Positions 45,748-58,685 of a DNA stretch of 64,000 bases are shown one piece after another. The notes beneath the pieces are model-generated. The model worked only from the letters and a program-made list of their open reading frames with translations. It was not told where the DNA came from and ran no database searches. The translations under genes were made by a program, and so were the position numbers. The stretch comes from Arabidopsis thaliana (Eukaryota > Streptophyta > Magnoliopsida > Brassicales > Brassicaceae): positions 17,615,261 through 17,679,260 of the forward strand of contig NC_003074.8 of NCBI RefSeq assembly GCF_000001735.4, in the 5' to 3' direction. The first letter of the stretch is position 1. Each line of letters starts with the position of its first letter.

Positions 45748-46314
45748 TCGATGGGAACAGAACAAGAGACTCTGGAGAATTGAGAAATGAAAATGAGGAT
45801 TTTGAAAATGAGAGATGTGTGCGTTAGTGTGTCTGTGTGTTAATGGTTTTTGGGAAATGAGAGAAGGGAAGAAGGAGAAGTAGTCTGGTATATAAGCCGG
45901 ATATTTCTCTAGTAAAGAAGACTAAGTAAAATACAGATTATAAGATTGATTAAAAAAAACGTTGTTTGAGTATCTTCAGGGGAGATTCTTGTTTTTGAGT
46001 TTGTTTTTGTTTACTAATAATAGTTGCTTTGTTTTTACTTGATATAACAGTAAATATATCTTACTTGTTTATTTTTTGAGTTTTGGACTTGATCAAGTTT
46101 TTTTGAATTTTGTACTTGATCATCTTGATATAAACAATTTTGGGACCAAGTTATTTAGGTTTTAAATTGGATTGAGTAACAAAATAATTATTATGTTCAG
46201 TCTTATCTTAATTGAACTACTAAACATCTAAAGTTATATTGAATTGATTTTATTGAAAATTACAAGATTATTGAAAATCTTGTAAAATCTCCCTGGATAA
46301 GAAGACTTTACAAA

Positions 46315-46411
46315 ATTTTGGAAAAACTAATCATAGAAATTATACAAAACTCTCTAGTAATCATTTAAAATCTTTAATTTATCTACTTTCAATATATTTT
46401 TAAAGTCATTA
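46315..46411. repeat. Direct repeat, copy A (about 97 bases)
   Basis: It begins ATTTTGGAAAAACTAATCAT and ends in TTTTTAAAGTCATTAA. It matches 47183-47280 with only about two visible substitutions (TATAC/TATGC and ATTTAAA/ATTGAAA). Confidence 0.9.
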
Positions 46412-47182
46412 AAACTCTTTTTATAATCTTGTAAAATCTCCCTGAATATAATTATAAACTTTGATTTGTGATTTCTCCAAAATTATAACATATCACCAAA
46501 ATATTGTATACTATTCTTCCATCTTCTATAGAAGGTATCTCCACTAAAGTGAAAATCACACGCATAAACACAAAAACTATGGTATTCGTAAGTAAAGTTA
46601 CATGAACAGGGAACCATCCATGAAGAACTTGAAGTTTTATTTTCAAATATTTTGTTGGATATTTACTTTTCATGTGTTAGATTAAACTGCTTTGTTCTAA
46701 AAGTTGTTTGTGTGTTGATTTTCACATAGATTACCGGAGCACATGTGGAACTTGAGCCATTAGAATATATATATTGTCATCACTGTTAATAAGATTTCTG
46801 CATCTGTTCGTATCATTGGCTTTTGTTTATATCCAAAGTCATGATTCACAATCTCTCTCTTTTTGTGATACTTTTCATGATTTTAATTTGTGAAGAAAAG
46901 AGTATAAAATCATAATCCAATAACACAATATTTTAAATCATTAACAATCATGAAAACTGTTTAAGTTGAATAACACAAAATTTGTAATGACTGTATTAAA
47001 ATATGAATCAAATAACTCCAGATTTACAAAGACTTTAAGTTACTTTTTACAAATCAAAATCTAACAACACCAAACTTTAACAGAGTCTTATAAAATTTTA
47101 ATTGAATAACAAAAAAAATTTCATGACATTTCAAGTCACTAAAAATCCATATAAATCACAAACAATAACAACCCCTAAAAAG

Positions 47183-47280
47183 ATTTTGGAAAAACTAATC
47201 ATAGAAATTATGCAAAACTCTCTAGTAATCATTGAAAATCTTTAATTTATCTACTTTCAATATATTTTTAAAGTCATTAA
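47183..47280. repeat. Direct repeat, copy B (about 97 bases)
   Basis: Second copy of 46315-46411. Its right end is interrupted by the inverted-repeat element that starts at 47281; the sequence AATTCTTTC resumes after that element, much as AACTCTTTT follows copy A. Confidence 0.85.
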
Positions 47281-47871
47281 GTGTGTGATTGGTTCATCTG
47301 TAACTGTAGATTTTTGCTGTAGAATTTTTGTTGTATGTGTGATGACTGTAGCCATAGATTTTATTGCTGTAGAAATTAGGCTGTAGATTTTATTAATTTA
47401 ATATTATTACTTGAAGAAATTGGTTGTAGAAATAAGATCATGGTTGTCTGTATATTTAAACAAAAAAATATTATTGGTAAATTGTACTTATGTGTTATAT
47501 AATAGAATTCACAAATATCAATTTAATATATATATATAAACAATGTAAGTTATATATATGTCATAAAGTAGATATTTACCTATTATTTATATCCATAAAA
47601 CTAAATTTAATATATATATATATATATGAAAACTATAGTAATGTTTTTTAAAAAAATGAGAAAAAAGTGAAAAAAAGAGAAAGAAGGTATAGACCTTCTA
47701 AAGACCATAAAATTGTGCTTTAGAAAAACATGAACTTACAGACAAAATAATTAAAAAATATTATTTGGGCTCTGAGAAAAAATAGAAAAGCTAAAGAATG
47801 ATTGTTTAATTTTGGGGTTGTAACTTTTTTAGTGGCTTTAAAAACTTTTTACAGCCCAACCAATCATGGCC
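47281..47871. mobile_element. Harbinger/Tourist-like inverted-repeat element, non-autonomous
   Basis: 591 bases flanked by TAA on both sides (47278-47280 and 47872-47874). The left end GTGTGATTGGTTCATCTGTA and the inverse of the right end GGCCATGATTGGTTGGGCTG share TGATTGGTT and CTGTAA. The left part repeats GCTGTAGA-type phrases. There is no transposase frame. A 3-base TAA target duplication is typical of PIF/Harbinger elements. Confidence 0.65.
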
Positions 47872-48160
47872 TAAAATTCTTTCAAAATCACAAACCAATA
47901 ACACTCCCTAAACGTGGAAATTGAACAACAACAAAACCAAGCGTGTAACAAATTAATTAAGAACTAGTTTTTAAGCTTCAGACATAAACACACATTGTTG
48001 AGAAGTCGAGTCCCATAAGATCATATAAATATATTTATCAAAATTGATATGATCTTATACAAAACGACCGAAGAAAAAAAGGTTGTAATGAATTTTCATT
48101 TATTTTCTCGAAAGTTGTATAGATATTTCTTTTTTTGACAATCAAACTCCATATATTAAT

Positions 48161-48928
48161 TCACGGAAAAGAACTCGATTCTATAGAGAGCCAATCAGGT
48201 ACCGTTGAACTTACATGGGAAAAACAAAACCCGCGAACTCTTGCACATTTTGCAAGATGATCTGCGGAAGTGTTACCACTACGAGAGATATACTTAATAC
48301 TAAAACAAGCAAATAAATCTCTGTAATAGACAAAATCCCTCAATTCTGCAGAAAAAGTTGGCCACTCCTCAGGATTAGATGTCATCTCTAAAAGATCTGA
48401 ACAATCCGTTAAAATGAGGATACTTGTCATTGGTATTGCCACTAAGCACTTCATTGACCACAAAAGAGTTTCCAATTCAGCATGAAGGGGTGAAAGACTT
48501 CTACGTGAGCCTTTAAGTCCTAAATGCAACAATCTTCCTCCACATGAAACAAGCCAGCCATGTCCACTCCTAGCCTCCGCCTCATGCCAAGACCCGTCAA
48601 TAAAACATACTGGATTAAACTCTGGAATTTGTGTCATTTGCACTGTTGGGTTTGTCTCGGATTGGGGATCTTCTCGTTGATTTGCTCGTCTCCACTCTCC
48701 TTCCTCTTGAATTGCTAAATCCAAAGTTTCATGAGGTGGAACACACAAATTATCAAAAATCTTTCGATTTCGCGCCTTCCAAATATACCACATGATCCAT
48801 GGAAAAATCTTTAAGATCTCCTCATCCGCACCCACTTCCTTACCACGCCAATACAAATAATCTAAATTATTGTAAAGTGAAGGTGAAGGAAACAAAGTAG
48901 GGGATGATGGGATGTTAGATAGGGCCAA
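48161..48928 (-). pseudogene. LINE ORF2 part 2: RNase H domain
   Basis: This frame overlaps the reverse transcriptase frame by 67 bases, one reading frame apart, so the original ORF2 was split by an indel. The RNase H acidic residues are visible: Asp in FIDGSW, Glu in HAELETL, Asp in LTDCSDL and Asp in NTSADHLAK. The frame ends at IESSSFP, close to the A-run. Confidence 0.85.
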
Positions 48929-51615
48929 ACTTGTCTAGCTGGAGGACATTCAAAGATCAAGTGATTGATCGTCTCTTCTTCTGCTCCACATCTAGGACAT
49001 CCTTTATCTCTGCCAATATGGCGATAAAATAGTCGTTGGCACGAAGCCAAACAACCAGAGACACATTGCCACACAAAATGTTTTATTTTTCGTGTAGTTT
49101 TTAATTTCCAAGCTTGCGCCTTTAATGCCGTAACACTAGGTCCCTGAGAAGGGTGGTCGCAAATAGGACGAGAAAGAGTTCTCGCGACTTCGTATCCAGA
49201 TTTGACGGTGTAATTACCAGACTTTGTCATGGTCCAACAATAACCGTCACTCGAGACATTAAGACTCGGTTTGATCCCTAGTATGAGGGTAATTTCTTCC
49301 GAGAGAAACAGATCCCGAAGACGGTCCATCTTCCACTGTTTAGTCCTAAAGTCTATCAAAGAATTGACACACACAAGTGGGTCTCTCTCCACTGCAAGTC
49401 CCTTAGGAGGGCGAGCCGGTGAATCTGGTATCCAAGGATCGGTCCAAATGTATGTGCCAAAACCAGACCCAATAGTCTTGCGAATTCCAAGTTTAAGAAC
49501 ATCTTTGGCGGCTAGCATACTCCTCCAACCATAAGACGGACGATTAGAGACAGTGATCTCTAAAGGACTACAATACCGAAAGTATCGTCCTTTAAGGACC
49601 CGACTAAAGAGAGAATCTACGAATCTTAATAATCTCCATAATTGCTTCGCCAATAATGCGAGATTGAACTCTTCCAACGTCCTGAATCCAAGACCTCCGT
49701 CTGATAGTTGAGAACAAATTTGGTCCCATGCAATCCAATGTATTCCCCGACTCTCTACTTTATTACTCCACCAAAAATTGGCAATCGCACTGTTAAGCTT
49801 ATAATATATTGCTTTTGGTAATAAGAAACACGACATTACATAAGTCGGAAGGGCTTTTGCTTGTGATTTGATTAGGACTTCTTTACCACCTTTTGAAAGA
49901 AACTTAGAAGACCATGTGTTCACTCGTGTTTGTAGCCTATCTCTCACAAATGCAAATACTTGAGCTTTTGAACCATGAATCTTTTCTGGAAGTCCTAAAT
50001 ATGTCCCCATCCCTCCTTCACGTGATATTCCGAGAATTGATTTGATATCGTGCCTTACATGAGAAGGTACCTCATTACCAAACATAATGGATGATTTGGA
50101 TAAATTGATTTCTTGTCCTGAAGCCCCTGCATAAGAGCGGATAATGTCAATAACTTCTTTACTTTGTTCTGCATTTGCTTGGCAGAAGAACAAGCTATCA
50201 TCAGCAAACAAAAGGTGCGAAACTCTTGGGCTTGCATAAGAAATTCGAAGACCTTGGACTTTTCCTTCTCTCTCGGCCTTTCTAATTTGAGCTATGAGTG
50301 CTTCCGTACACAAAATAAAAAGATACGGAGAAATAGGATCTCCTTGCCGAATGCCTCGTGACGGTCTAATACGTCCTTTTGGATCCCCATTAATCAGAAT
50401 ACGGTATGAAACTGAGGTGATGCATTGCATTATCCAGTTTACCCATTTATGATCAAAACCCATTTTTTCCATCAAAGCTCGGAGGAAACTCCATTCTACT
50501 CTATCATAAGCTTTACTCATGTCTGTTTTGAGAGCCATAAACTTTTTCCGATTTGTCGGGTTAGAGCGAAGTGCATAAAAGTTCTCCTGGGCGATCAAAA
50601 TATTGTCGGTGATTAGTCTTCCTGCAACAAATGCAGATTGTGTCTCGGAGATTAATTCCGAAAGAAATTTTTTAAGTCTTAGACTCAATATTTTTGAGAT
50701 GATCTTATAGCTTACATTACATAAGCTAATAGGACGGAAACCTGACATTTCCCGCGGTCTTTCCACTTTTGAAATTAGACAAATATTGGTCTCGTTCAGC
50801 TTTTCATCAAAGATACCGGAGCTGAAGAAGTTCTTCACCATATTAATGAGATCACCTTTTATTATTTCCCAAAAACGTTGGAAAAATAAAGCAGTCATCC
50901 CATCCTGACCCGGAGCTTTTGTCGGGTTTAGGGAGAATAAGGCGCGTTTAACTTCCTCTTCGGTGATTTCTTTTACTAGAAACTCATTCATTGTTGAGGA
51001 AACGGACGGGGAGATATCTCTAAGAACTATGGAAGGATCTATCGTGTTTGCGGATGAGAAAAGATTTTCAAAATAATCCACAGCAACTCTCTCGATATCT
51101 TCTTCATTATCGACCCATACACCGTTATCGTCTAAGATGCCTAAAATCTTGTTTTTTGCCCTTCTCTGTTTCGTTGAGGCATGAAAATATTTTGTATTTT
51201 TATCTCCTAATGCCAGCCAGTTTTGGCGAATCTTTTGGTACCAAAAAATTTCTTCTTTTGTATAAGCTTCTCCCAATCTTTTCTTAAGATCTCGAAGCTC
51301 TTCTAGAGAAGCACTATCATCAGCATAATTTTCCTCAATCTTATCATGGAGTTCTTTAATAAGCATTTCCGAATTTGTTCGGGTTGATTTCTTCCATATG
51401 GAGATAACTCTTTTGCAGTTCTAGATTTTTTTCATAATGGGGCGGTCTTCCTTCAAACCTTCTCCGCTCCATCCTTCTAACACTGCTTTTTTAAGTCCTG
51501 GTTTTCCAATCCATCTTTTATCAAACATAAATTTTCTCGAAACTTTTTCCGGACTTGATTGTATAGATGCTAGAATTGGTCTATGATCCGATCCCCACAT
51601 CTTTAAGTACTCCAC
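48862..51615 (-). pseudogene. LINE ORF2 part 1: endonuclease end and reverse transcriptase
   Basis: The frame runs from 51615 to 48862 with a single TAG at 51421-51423, after DRPIMKKI; downstream codons continue in the same frame. The reverse transcriptase core is otherwise open for 834 codons, with the catalytic FADD motif and the D in LKTDMSKAYDRV intact. The frame then ends early (FTII) because of a shift near 48930. The element encodes enzymes for target-primed reverse transcription; this copy cannot make the full protein. Confidence 0.85.
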
Positions 51616-51911
51616 ATTGGTGTGGGAATTTCTATGAACATATAATGCTTAATGTGACAATGATTTGGCCAAGATTACTTTAACTATATGACATCTTCTA
51701 AAACCTCTCCACTGAAACCACTAATGCTTTAATCTTAAAGACAATCTTCTTCCCCATCCTCTTTAAACTACTGAGATGAGTAAAAATCACATTTCTTCCT
51801 CTCGAGTTTTCGATTATCAAAAAATAGTACTTACTTTCTTTGCAGTTTGTACTTTGGGAGATCTGTCGCAACGTAACTCTACTTGCTCTGTTTTTACTTT
51901 TGTTTTCTAAT

Positions 51912-54900
51912 TTAAAGTTTCTTTTCGTAGAGAAGAACCTGTGGTTGCAAATGTCCTCTCTTACACATAGAAAGAACATCACTCCAGCTACCGATAACCT
52001 GAAGATATTACATCAAATGTGTGATAATGTCAACAAGTGTATCTGCCTGCAAAGTGCGGTGAAAGGAAAGTCTTACCTTGACGTTTTGGTCATCGTACAT
52101 GATCCACTGATCGTGCTCATGACTATATGCAAAACAGTGATAATGCTGTCCATAATAACAAACCTGGAGTTGCAGAGATACCAAACAAAAAAAAAACATT
52201 TTAGGGTGAAAGCAAACAATGAAAACACAAAGTACAGGCAGTTTCAAGTTCGACACCATTTGTCTTGTACTGTCATAGGGAAGAAGAAGAAGAAATGCGT
52301 ACCACGGAAACTAAGCTATATGTGTTCTTAGGGTCCACACCACGGTACATGATGCTGATGTCTATCTCTGTATTCAAAGCTGCAAGAGTAGCGGCTATGT
52401 CTTCTACAGTCTCACATGTGTTTTGCCACCCTAAAACTGCAAGTCCCAAAATATCAGTGATCAGAAAAGGTTTGCAGTCATCAGAATCCTAGAAAAGGTT
52501 TTACCTATAGTAAAAACATGTGGTGGAGTGGTGAGAATATGGTGGATATGGTTGCGTTTCCCACACCCACCAGCTTCGCGATCACAAGCTAGTTGATGGT
52601 TCATCTCGACAAGATTTAGAAGTTCGTCAAATGAATTTTCAGCGCATGTAACCTATTAGGCGTAAAGAGGGACAAAACCAAAGTGAATAATCTAATAATA
52701 TATGCGAAAACGCACGTCTAATGAACACTCATATGATACCTTCATGGTGCGTAGGGCACTAGCGTTGATGTTATGGAAAAAGGAAGTGTACTTCAAATGC
52801 CTGGACTCCAGCCCACAGCTGTAGCAATTCAATTGCTCAGAAACATCCATTCCAAACAGAGAATGGGCAATACATGAGCGATTGGCACAGTCCCATGAGC
52901 CCGTACTGTTGCTCTCAGCAGATTCTGTGTCAGACACGCTTGAACTTTGAGCAAATGAGCGATGAAGGCAGTCGAAGATTACGGCCAATACTTCTGAAGC
53001 ATCGTTCATCTGAGCCTGTCCACCATATGACGCCCAAGTTTAGGCTCCTTTATGAAAACAAAAAGCTTAAACTGTAAAACCAGAGATTGATTCTTTACCT
53101 CTTGGAAGAAACTGCTATCAGGATACAAGTTACTTAAAGCAATCCTGAGAGATGAAGGAGCAACAGGTTCTTTTCGTGTTTCACTCGAAGCAGTACTTAA
53201 AGCTGTAAAAATCGCATACAATGAGCAGACAACACAAGGATCTCCAAAGTGATGGTGCTCTAGTGTTGAGCTCCGCAAGAACTCAGCCCGAAACATCCCC
53301 AGATTCCACAGAGACTAAAATCATACCAAAATCAAAATAAATAAAAAAACGGAAAACTTTTAAGCTGGAAATTATAGACATTGATACCCAAAAAACTAAA
53401 CAGTTTATGAGAAGTGAAGATTACCTGTATGATAACATTTAAAAAGCAATTGTATTCGCCAACTTCATTCTGAAGACCTGTGCCAAATATGGCAACTCCG
53501 GGCGAACTCTGAGATTCCTTTGTGACATCAGATAAAACCCAATCATTGTTGTCTTCCAGAGATGTCCTCAAACATGATGTCATATTTCTACGACCTCGGT
53601 ACACATCTGGGTTCAAACAAAATGTGCTGATGTCAGATGCTTCATATCAAGGGCCTTTGTCACCCCAATATTATCACAGAAAATTCTAAAAGAGAAGGTA
53701 GCAGCTGTTGGCATAAGCAAAGCATGAGAAAAAAAAAGATATATGTATATGTCTACAAGAAATAGATAAAAGAATGTGTACAGAGATGGAGGGAAGTGGT
53801 ATATGTATACAGTAAACCATGCTTCATACAAATGCCTGTCAGACATGATATGTAAACAAGGATGGTTGAAAACCTACCAAGGCTTTGAAGTTTTGCCCTT
53901 TTAAGGTCAGCTTGAAATCTTTCTTCTTCATCGTCTTCAGCTTGTAATTGTCTTAATGTCTTTGGTCCCGCATCTACATCACCAGGATACAATATTGAAT
54001 GCTAGATCAATAATATTAGAAAAAAATAGTGTTGAAATTAATGCAAATACTGTCATTCCTCGTTGACAGAACGCAAAAATCAAGATACACTTGTTGTAGA
54101 GATCTAAACTATTTCATTAGTTCCAAGTTCCGACAGATAGATCCGTATCATATCATCTACAATTCAAACTATCAATGCTTTAAAAACAACGAGACAAAGA
54201 GAAGGATCTAGGACAATAATTGGAAAAATAAAGTCTTACCACCATTGCTACGTAGAGTTTCAGATTGTCTCTCACTGTCGGTGCCTGACCTCTGAGATTT
54301 ACTATCCTCGCTCTCAGAAAGTGTGACCTGATATTTTCCATCAACCAACTTGTTTGAAGCTTTTTGGCGTCTACCCCTCCTCCCAGGGCGTTGATCAGAT
54401 TGGAAAACACCAGCTTGAATAGCTATACCGTTAGGCACTACTGCAAAACAAAAAGTCAAATATAAGTGCCTCACAAAGATCACTAGACACATATTTTCAT
54501 ACTCGAAGACCACTAACCTTCTTGGGATATTACATCCAGCACCTTTGCAGTATCAGATATCACACAATGATTTGTTGACGGGAAAACTCCATTTATATTC
54601 ACTTTGGCTCCTTCCAAGTCATCAAGTTGTTTATTCCATTTCTCCTAGTAAAGCAAAGAAACCCAGAAATTAATTTCAAGAGATAAAATGATAAATTCTA
54701 TACAAAAATCACACCTCCACAACCTTGTCACTCTATTGTTACCTGATTTATGGGTTTTTCTTGTTCTTGTAAATCAGCATCATCAAAGAAATTTTCTATG
54801 CAATCATCATACACTGCCTCTGTCACATTCATCGGATCTGAACAGCTGTATTTCTTTTTTTGTTCGGCGATGTGCTTCTCCTTAGCTTCATTCTCAATTC

Positions 54901-57900
54901 TTCTTTGATACTCTAGAGTTTTTGCAAGCTTCCTCTCCTCTTCCTCTAACTCGTTACAACGTCTGTATTCCTCTTCCTCATCACTTAACGCTTCAATGGC
55001 TTCAGAAACAACGTCAGCCTCTGAATGATCACCAAAAGATGCAACCGAAAGGAGGCTGGAAAACGAAATCATTCACATCATTCACCACCAACATTTACAG
55101 AAACAAAGATTTCCCAGGTTACACCATCTTAAAGTAAATTATGTTCAAAGCAGATCTTCACCTGTGCTCAATTGAGTCACCATTGAAGCGATGGTCGTTT
55201 CCAATAGTAGCCTATAACAAAACATTAAAGCTAGTTACAAATATAGACAAGAAATACCTAAAACGTAAACAACAAATAAATTTGAACCTTCAAATTCTTC
55301 AGTTTCCTAGTGTCTTTAATCTTTTTCTTGTCCTTCGACTTTTCCAGCGTGTGTTTTGAATTATCATTTCTTCCTCGACCCTCCTTCTTAGAATCAAGAG
55401 CTAGCTCAAAAAGTAACGCTTCTCTTGCAGCATCAGACTTCTCAGTGGCATCTTTCTCTGCCAACGCCTCCAAATGTGCCTGAAGAGAGACAAAGAGGGA
55501 GAAATTAGATGGAAATGCCAATTAGAACCTGAAAGTACACTGCAACCGATGGAATAAAAAGTAACAAGGTCAAAAGATTTAGATACTAACACGCATGTAG
55601 GACTTCACCAAAGGTAACAATACTATCTGATAATCGTTGGAGGAAACCGGTCCAAGCTTTAGCTCTAATTGCTGCATCCCAGTGACATTTCGCATCATTT
55701 GCGCGTCAATTCTGCTAAGCTGTGATATCACATTTAGAGATTACTTTTAAAGCAGAAAGGCAGTTAGTGATCATCGCAGTCGTGTTGATAGAAAAGGTTA
55801 CCTCTGCAGACAATTGCTCTTTTTGTTTCTGGATCGCAACCTCTATGAAACTGTCAGCCTCATGTAAGGAATCTTTCATCCCCCATTCATCAGCTTCACC
55901 AGATTCCAGATCACGTAGCTGAGAACTCGTGCAGCCATATGATTCTTCATATCCAAATTGATTGTGGTTAAGAGTTTCAGCATCTTTCAACACATTTGTT
56001 AAAGCATCTAACTCAAACCTACTACTGATAAACACCAACTCAAGGTCATTTTCATTTAGCTCTTCTCTTCGTTTCCTCAGCACAGATTCATAGCTTTCAT
56101 GGGTAAACTCTGCTGAAGTCTCCCTCTTCCGGCTTTCTTCAAGACAAAGATCCTCAACAGTCTGCAGTGCTCCCTCGTAGCTTAAGTGCTCGCATTTTCT
56201 CTCGCAGAGGTTCTGCAAGTGATAGAACTCCTTCTCAAGATGTTGCATGATCTCCAGTCCTTGATTTGTTTTCTCTTCCTTTGTGCGCATCCATGACACA
56301 ACTTGTTCCTCGCTAGAGGGTCCTGTGAAGATCCATGAAAGAAATCCATCCGCACCAGAAGACACATCATTTCCATTAGCAATATCCCCAGAACTTGCTA
56401 CAGCTACATTATGCAATGCTGAGCCCATATATATCTCTTGGATGCACTCAGTGCCAAGCAATTTTTCATCCAAAAGAAGACATGAATCTTCACCATCAAG
56501 AAGAATCTCCTCTGTAACTTCTCTACACAGGGCCCCAAAATTAAATTCATCGTTGGGGTTACTTTGTTCAGAATATCGACTCAATCCACAGGCCTGAGAC
56601 AAGTCCTGCAGGAATTTGAGAATTTTTCTGAGCTGGGAAGCTCCCAAAAAGCAGATGCATATGGGTGACTGGTTCAAGCTACGATTTAAGAATTGTGACA
56701 CCGAGGCAAGATTCTGAAGTTCATCCAGCGTAAACTGTATCACCTTATCATGATGGCTGGCAGCTAAATATTTGTGTCTGATCAGTAGCTCAAAGGCTGC
56801 ACGGATTTTTTCAAGGAGCTTTGCACGTTCAGGATCATCAGATATAGGCCATCCATCAGGAGGAGGAAATGTGATTGACAGCTTACCTTCTTCTGGGTCA
56901 TTCTCATCACAACCCTTGCAAGAGTCTCCAAGGCTTTCTTTCTCTGGTGAAGTATCATTCCGTGCATCCTTGAAGCAATCGTCACCGTCATCCATATTAT
57001 CTCCAGCGTGAAACTCACTAAACTCAGAGTTTTGGATTTTCTGCCGACTGCGAAGCCATTTTACCGCAGCAGAGAGATCCAACGGTTTCCATGGGGAAGT
57101 AAGAAGCATATCAATCCTCTCAGTGTCAAAACTTTGAGGCAGAACCATTTGCATCTTAGGTAAGACATTACCCATGTGCACCTGCACAATATGATGCATA
57201 TAAGCCTCAGACTTTATGAACTTTTCGCTACACTGGCAGCAAACCCAGAACCTCCAAGTCTTATTGGCCTCACAAAAGGAAAGAGCTTCACTAATAATCT
57301 CATTTTCATTCCCATCCTTTGAAGCACTAAAATGACTCTTAAGATCGCTAAGCTTAACTCTAAGCAATTGTTTCTTCATTTCTTTGCTCATAGAATCCCA
57401 GTATGACTTAACCCGATCCCTTCTATCCGCTGTGGAGCCGTTTCTCCTTGCATTCCCATGCTTTCTCCTCTCACCGCTTCTCTTCCCCGAACCTAATGTT
57501 GCATCTGATCCCTTGTTGTCAACAGCGCCTACATTCTCACACTCTGACTTCTGCTGCAACAACCTAGCTGCAGCTACCCTAACTTCAACCTCCTTCCTTA
57601 TCTCTTCAATACTCTTGTTAGCCTTTTTAATCTCATTAGGCCTCCTGGTCTGAACCAAGTTACTCTCAATAGGATCCTCAGCCATTCTCCTAATAGGTAT
57701 CAACCGAAACTTCTCTTCACCTTTTCCCAGATTATTCATCCAAGTGGACAATGAACTAATGTTGGATTTCTGTATTAGTGACCTGAGCTCATCCTGCACA
57801 TGAACAATACGAGCCTCAGGTGTCAATATCTTAAGCTGAGTTTCATCCTGCAAACTCTCTTTAGCAGGATCAATCGGATTTTCGATAGAGAGAGCACGAT

Positions 57901-58270
57901 GACACTCTTGCACAACTTCGTCGTACTCTCTCTTTCCATCATTAGCAGCCTCGTAAAGCAAGTTGGCATAAAAATGCCCAAACTCAATCGAATCAGGAGA
58001 CAACTCCACAGCTTTTCTAGCAGATTCAATTGCATTCCGGAGATACTTCTGTTTCGTAGCTAGATCTTCGTAGACAGCAGCAACCTTCACGCAGATAGTT
58101 CCCTGAACACGGTGGATTAGGGCAGAGTCTTGATGGCGAGAGCATGAATCCTTAATGAGACGAATCGCTTTGTTGTAGCTCCCACGACCGAATGACTTCA
58201 GTGCCTTCTCGCATTCGAGCTTGATCAGAGCCGAATCCAACGGCGCGGGAGCTTTTTTCTTCTGACCCAT
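51912..58270 (-). CDS. Ubiquitin carboxyl-terminal hydrolase-related protein, copy 1
   Basis: Fifteen exons on the minus strand give 1568 residues: 55802..58270, 55591..55719, 55288..55479, 55162..55211, 54743..55055, 54518..54644, 54240..54440, 53878..53973, 53425..53606, 53099..53314, 52740..53015, 52505..52652, 52303..52436, 52077..52163, 51912..51998. Residues 1-823 are one exon with a TPR-like N-terminal DUF627-type region and a DUF629-type region holding a C2H2-like finger (CCQCSEKF, HHIVQVH). Acidic coiled-coil segments follow (EEEEYRRCNELEEEERKLAK). The C-terminal USP domain keeps the Cys box (GLQNEVGEYNCFLN, Cys1246), a Cys pair (NCYSCGLES) and the His box (GQHYHCFAYS, His1518 or His1520, then YDD). 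It may remove ubiquitin from substrates; activity is unproven. It corresponds to At3g47890, and the length matches memory. Confidence 0.93.
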
Positions 58271-58320
58271 CCACGATTCAGCTTAAATACCTTAATTTTA
58301 TCGGCATGAAGAATACTCTA

Positions 58321-58344
58321 CGCGTACGTATATATATATACGCG
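58321..58344. promoter_or_regulatory. Palindromic TA-rich element upstream of copy 1
   Basis: CGCGTA and TACGCG arms of six bases flank a TA-repeat core, about 50 bases upstream of the copy 1 start codon. The core could act as a TATA box on the minus strand. This is inferred from position only. Confidence 0.4.
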
Positions 58345-58685
58345 CCACCAAATGGGCAAAGATGGTCAAAATCGGATATTAAATTACAGTCAACAGACGG
58401 CGTCGCCTGAGAGATCCCGGCCACGTATTACGGCGGAGATTGTTGGTGAGGGGATAGAGGTAGAGAGAGTAACACAGGAGTCGTTGTTGTGCTCTCTCTC
58501 TCTCTCTCGCTACGGAGCAGAAGAATGTCACTAAACCAAAAAAGAGATTTACATTAGCGATTACAAACCGGTTTACTTCGATTAGTAATTATTTCTAGTT
58601 GAACCATCGGTATTTTATGGTTTACTTTACCAGACGAAGCGAACTACTCGGTTTGCGAATTGAACCGCTGTGTTTTTTGGAACCG

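Larger units (their letters stand above)
45748..48124. other. Repeat-rich AT spacer between LBD27 and the LINE
   Basis: This contains the LBD27 promoter, a near-identical direct repeat pair of about 97 bases (46315-46411 and 47183-47280) and an inverted-repeat element (47281-47871). Many variants of an AATAACAC phrase recur about every 60 bases between 46.9 and 47.2 kb. The phrase AATCTTGTAAAATCTCCCTG occurs near 46276 and 46424. It looks like layered, decayed transposon sequence without coding capacity. Confidence 0.6.
48131..51627 (-). mobile_element. 5'-truncated LINE (L1-like, with RNase H)
   Basis: On the minus strand, in order: the last part of an AP-type endonuclease (GSDHRPILAS near 51590), a reverse transcriptase (LKTDMSKAYDRVEWSF, SRGIRQGDPISPYLF, HLLFADDSLFF), a zinc-binding RT-associated domain (CPRCGAEEETINHLIFECPP) and an RNase H domain (CFIDGSW, HAELETL, LTDCSDL, SADHLAK). 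ORF1 and most of the endonuclease are missing. A short A-run on the element strand lies at 48131-48136. ATTTCT flanks both sides (48125-48130 and 51628-51633) as a possible target duplication. It is dead: it has one in-frame stop and one frameshift. Confidence 0.9.

Noticed and set aside
57384..57653. 89-codon + strand frame
   Set aside because: Antisense to the large first exon of the USP-like gene.
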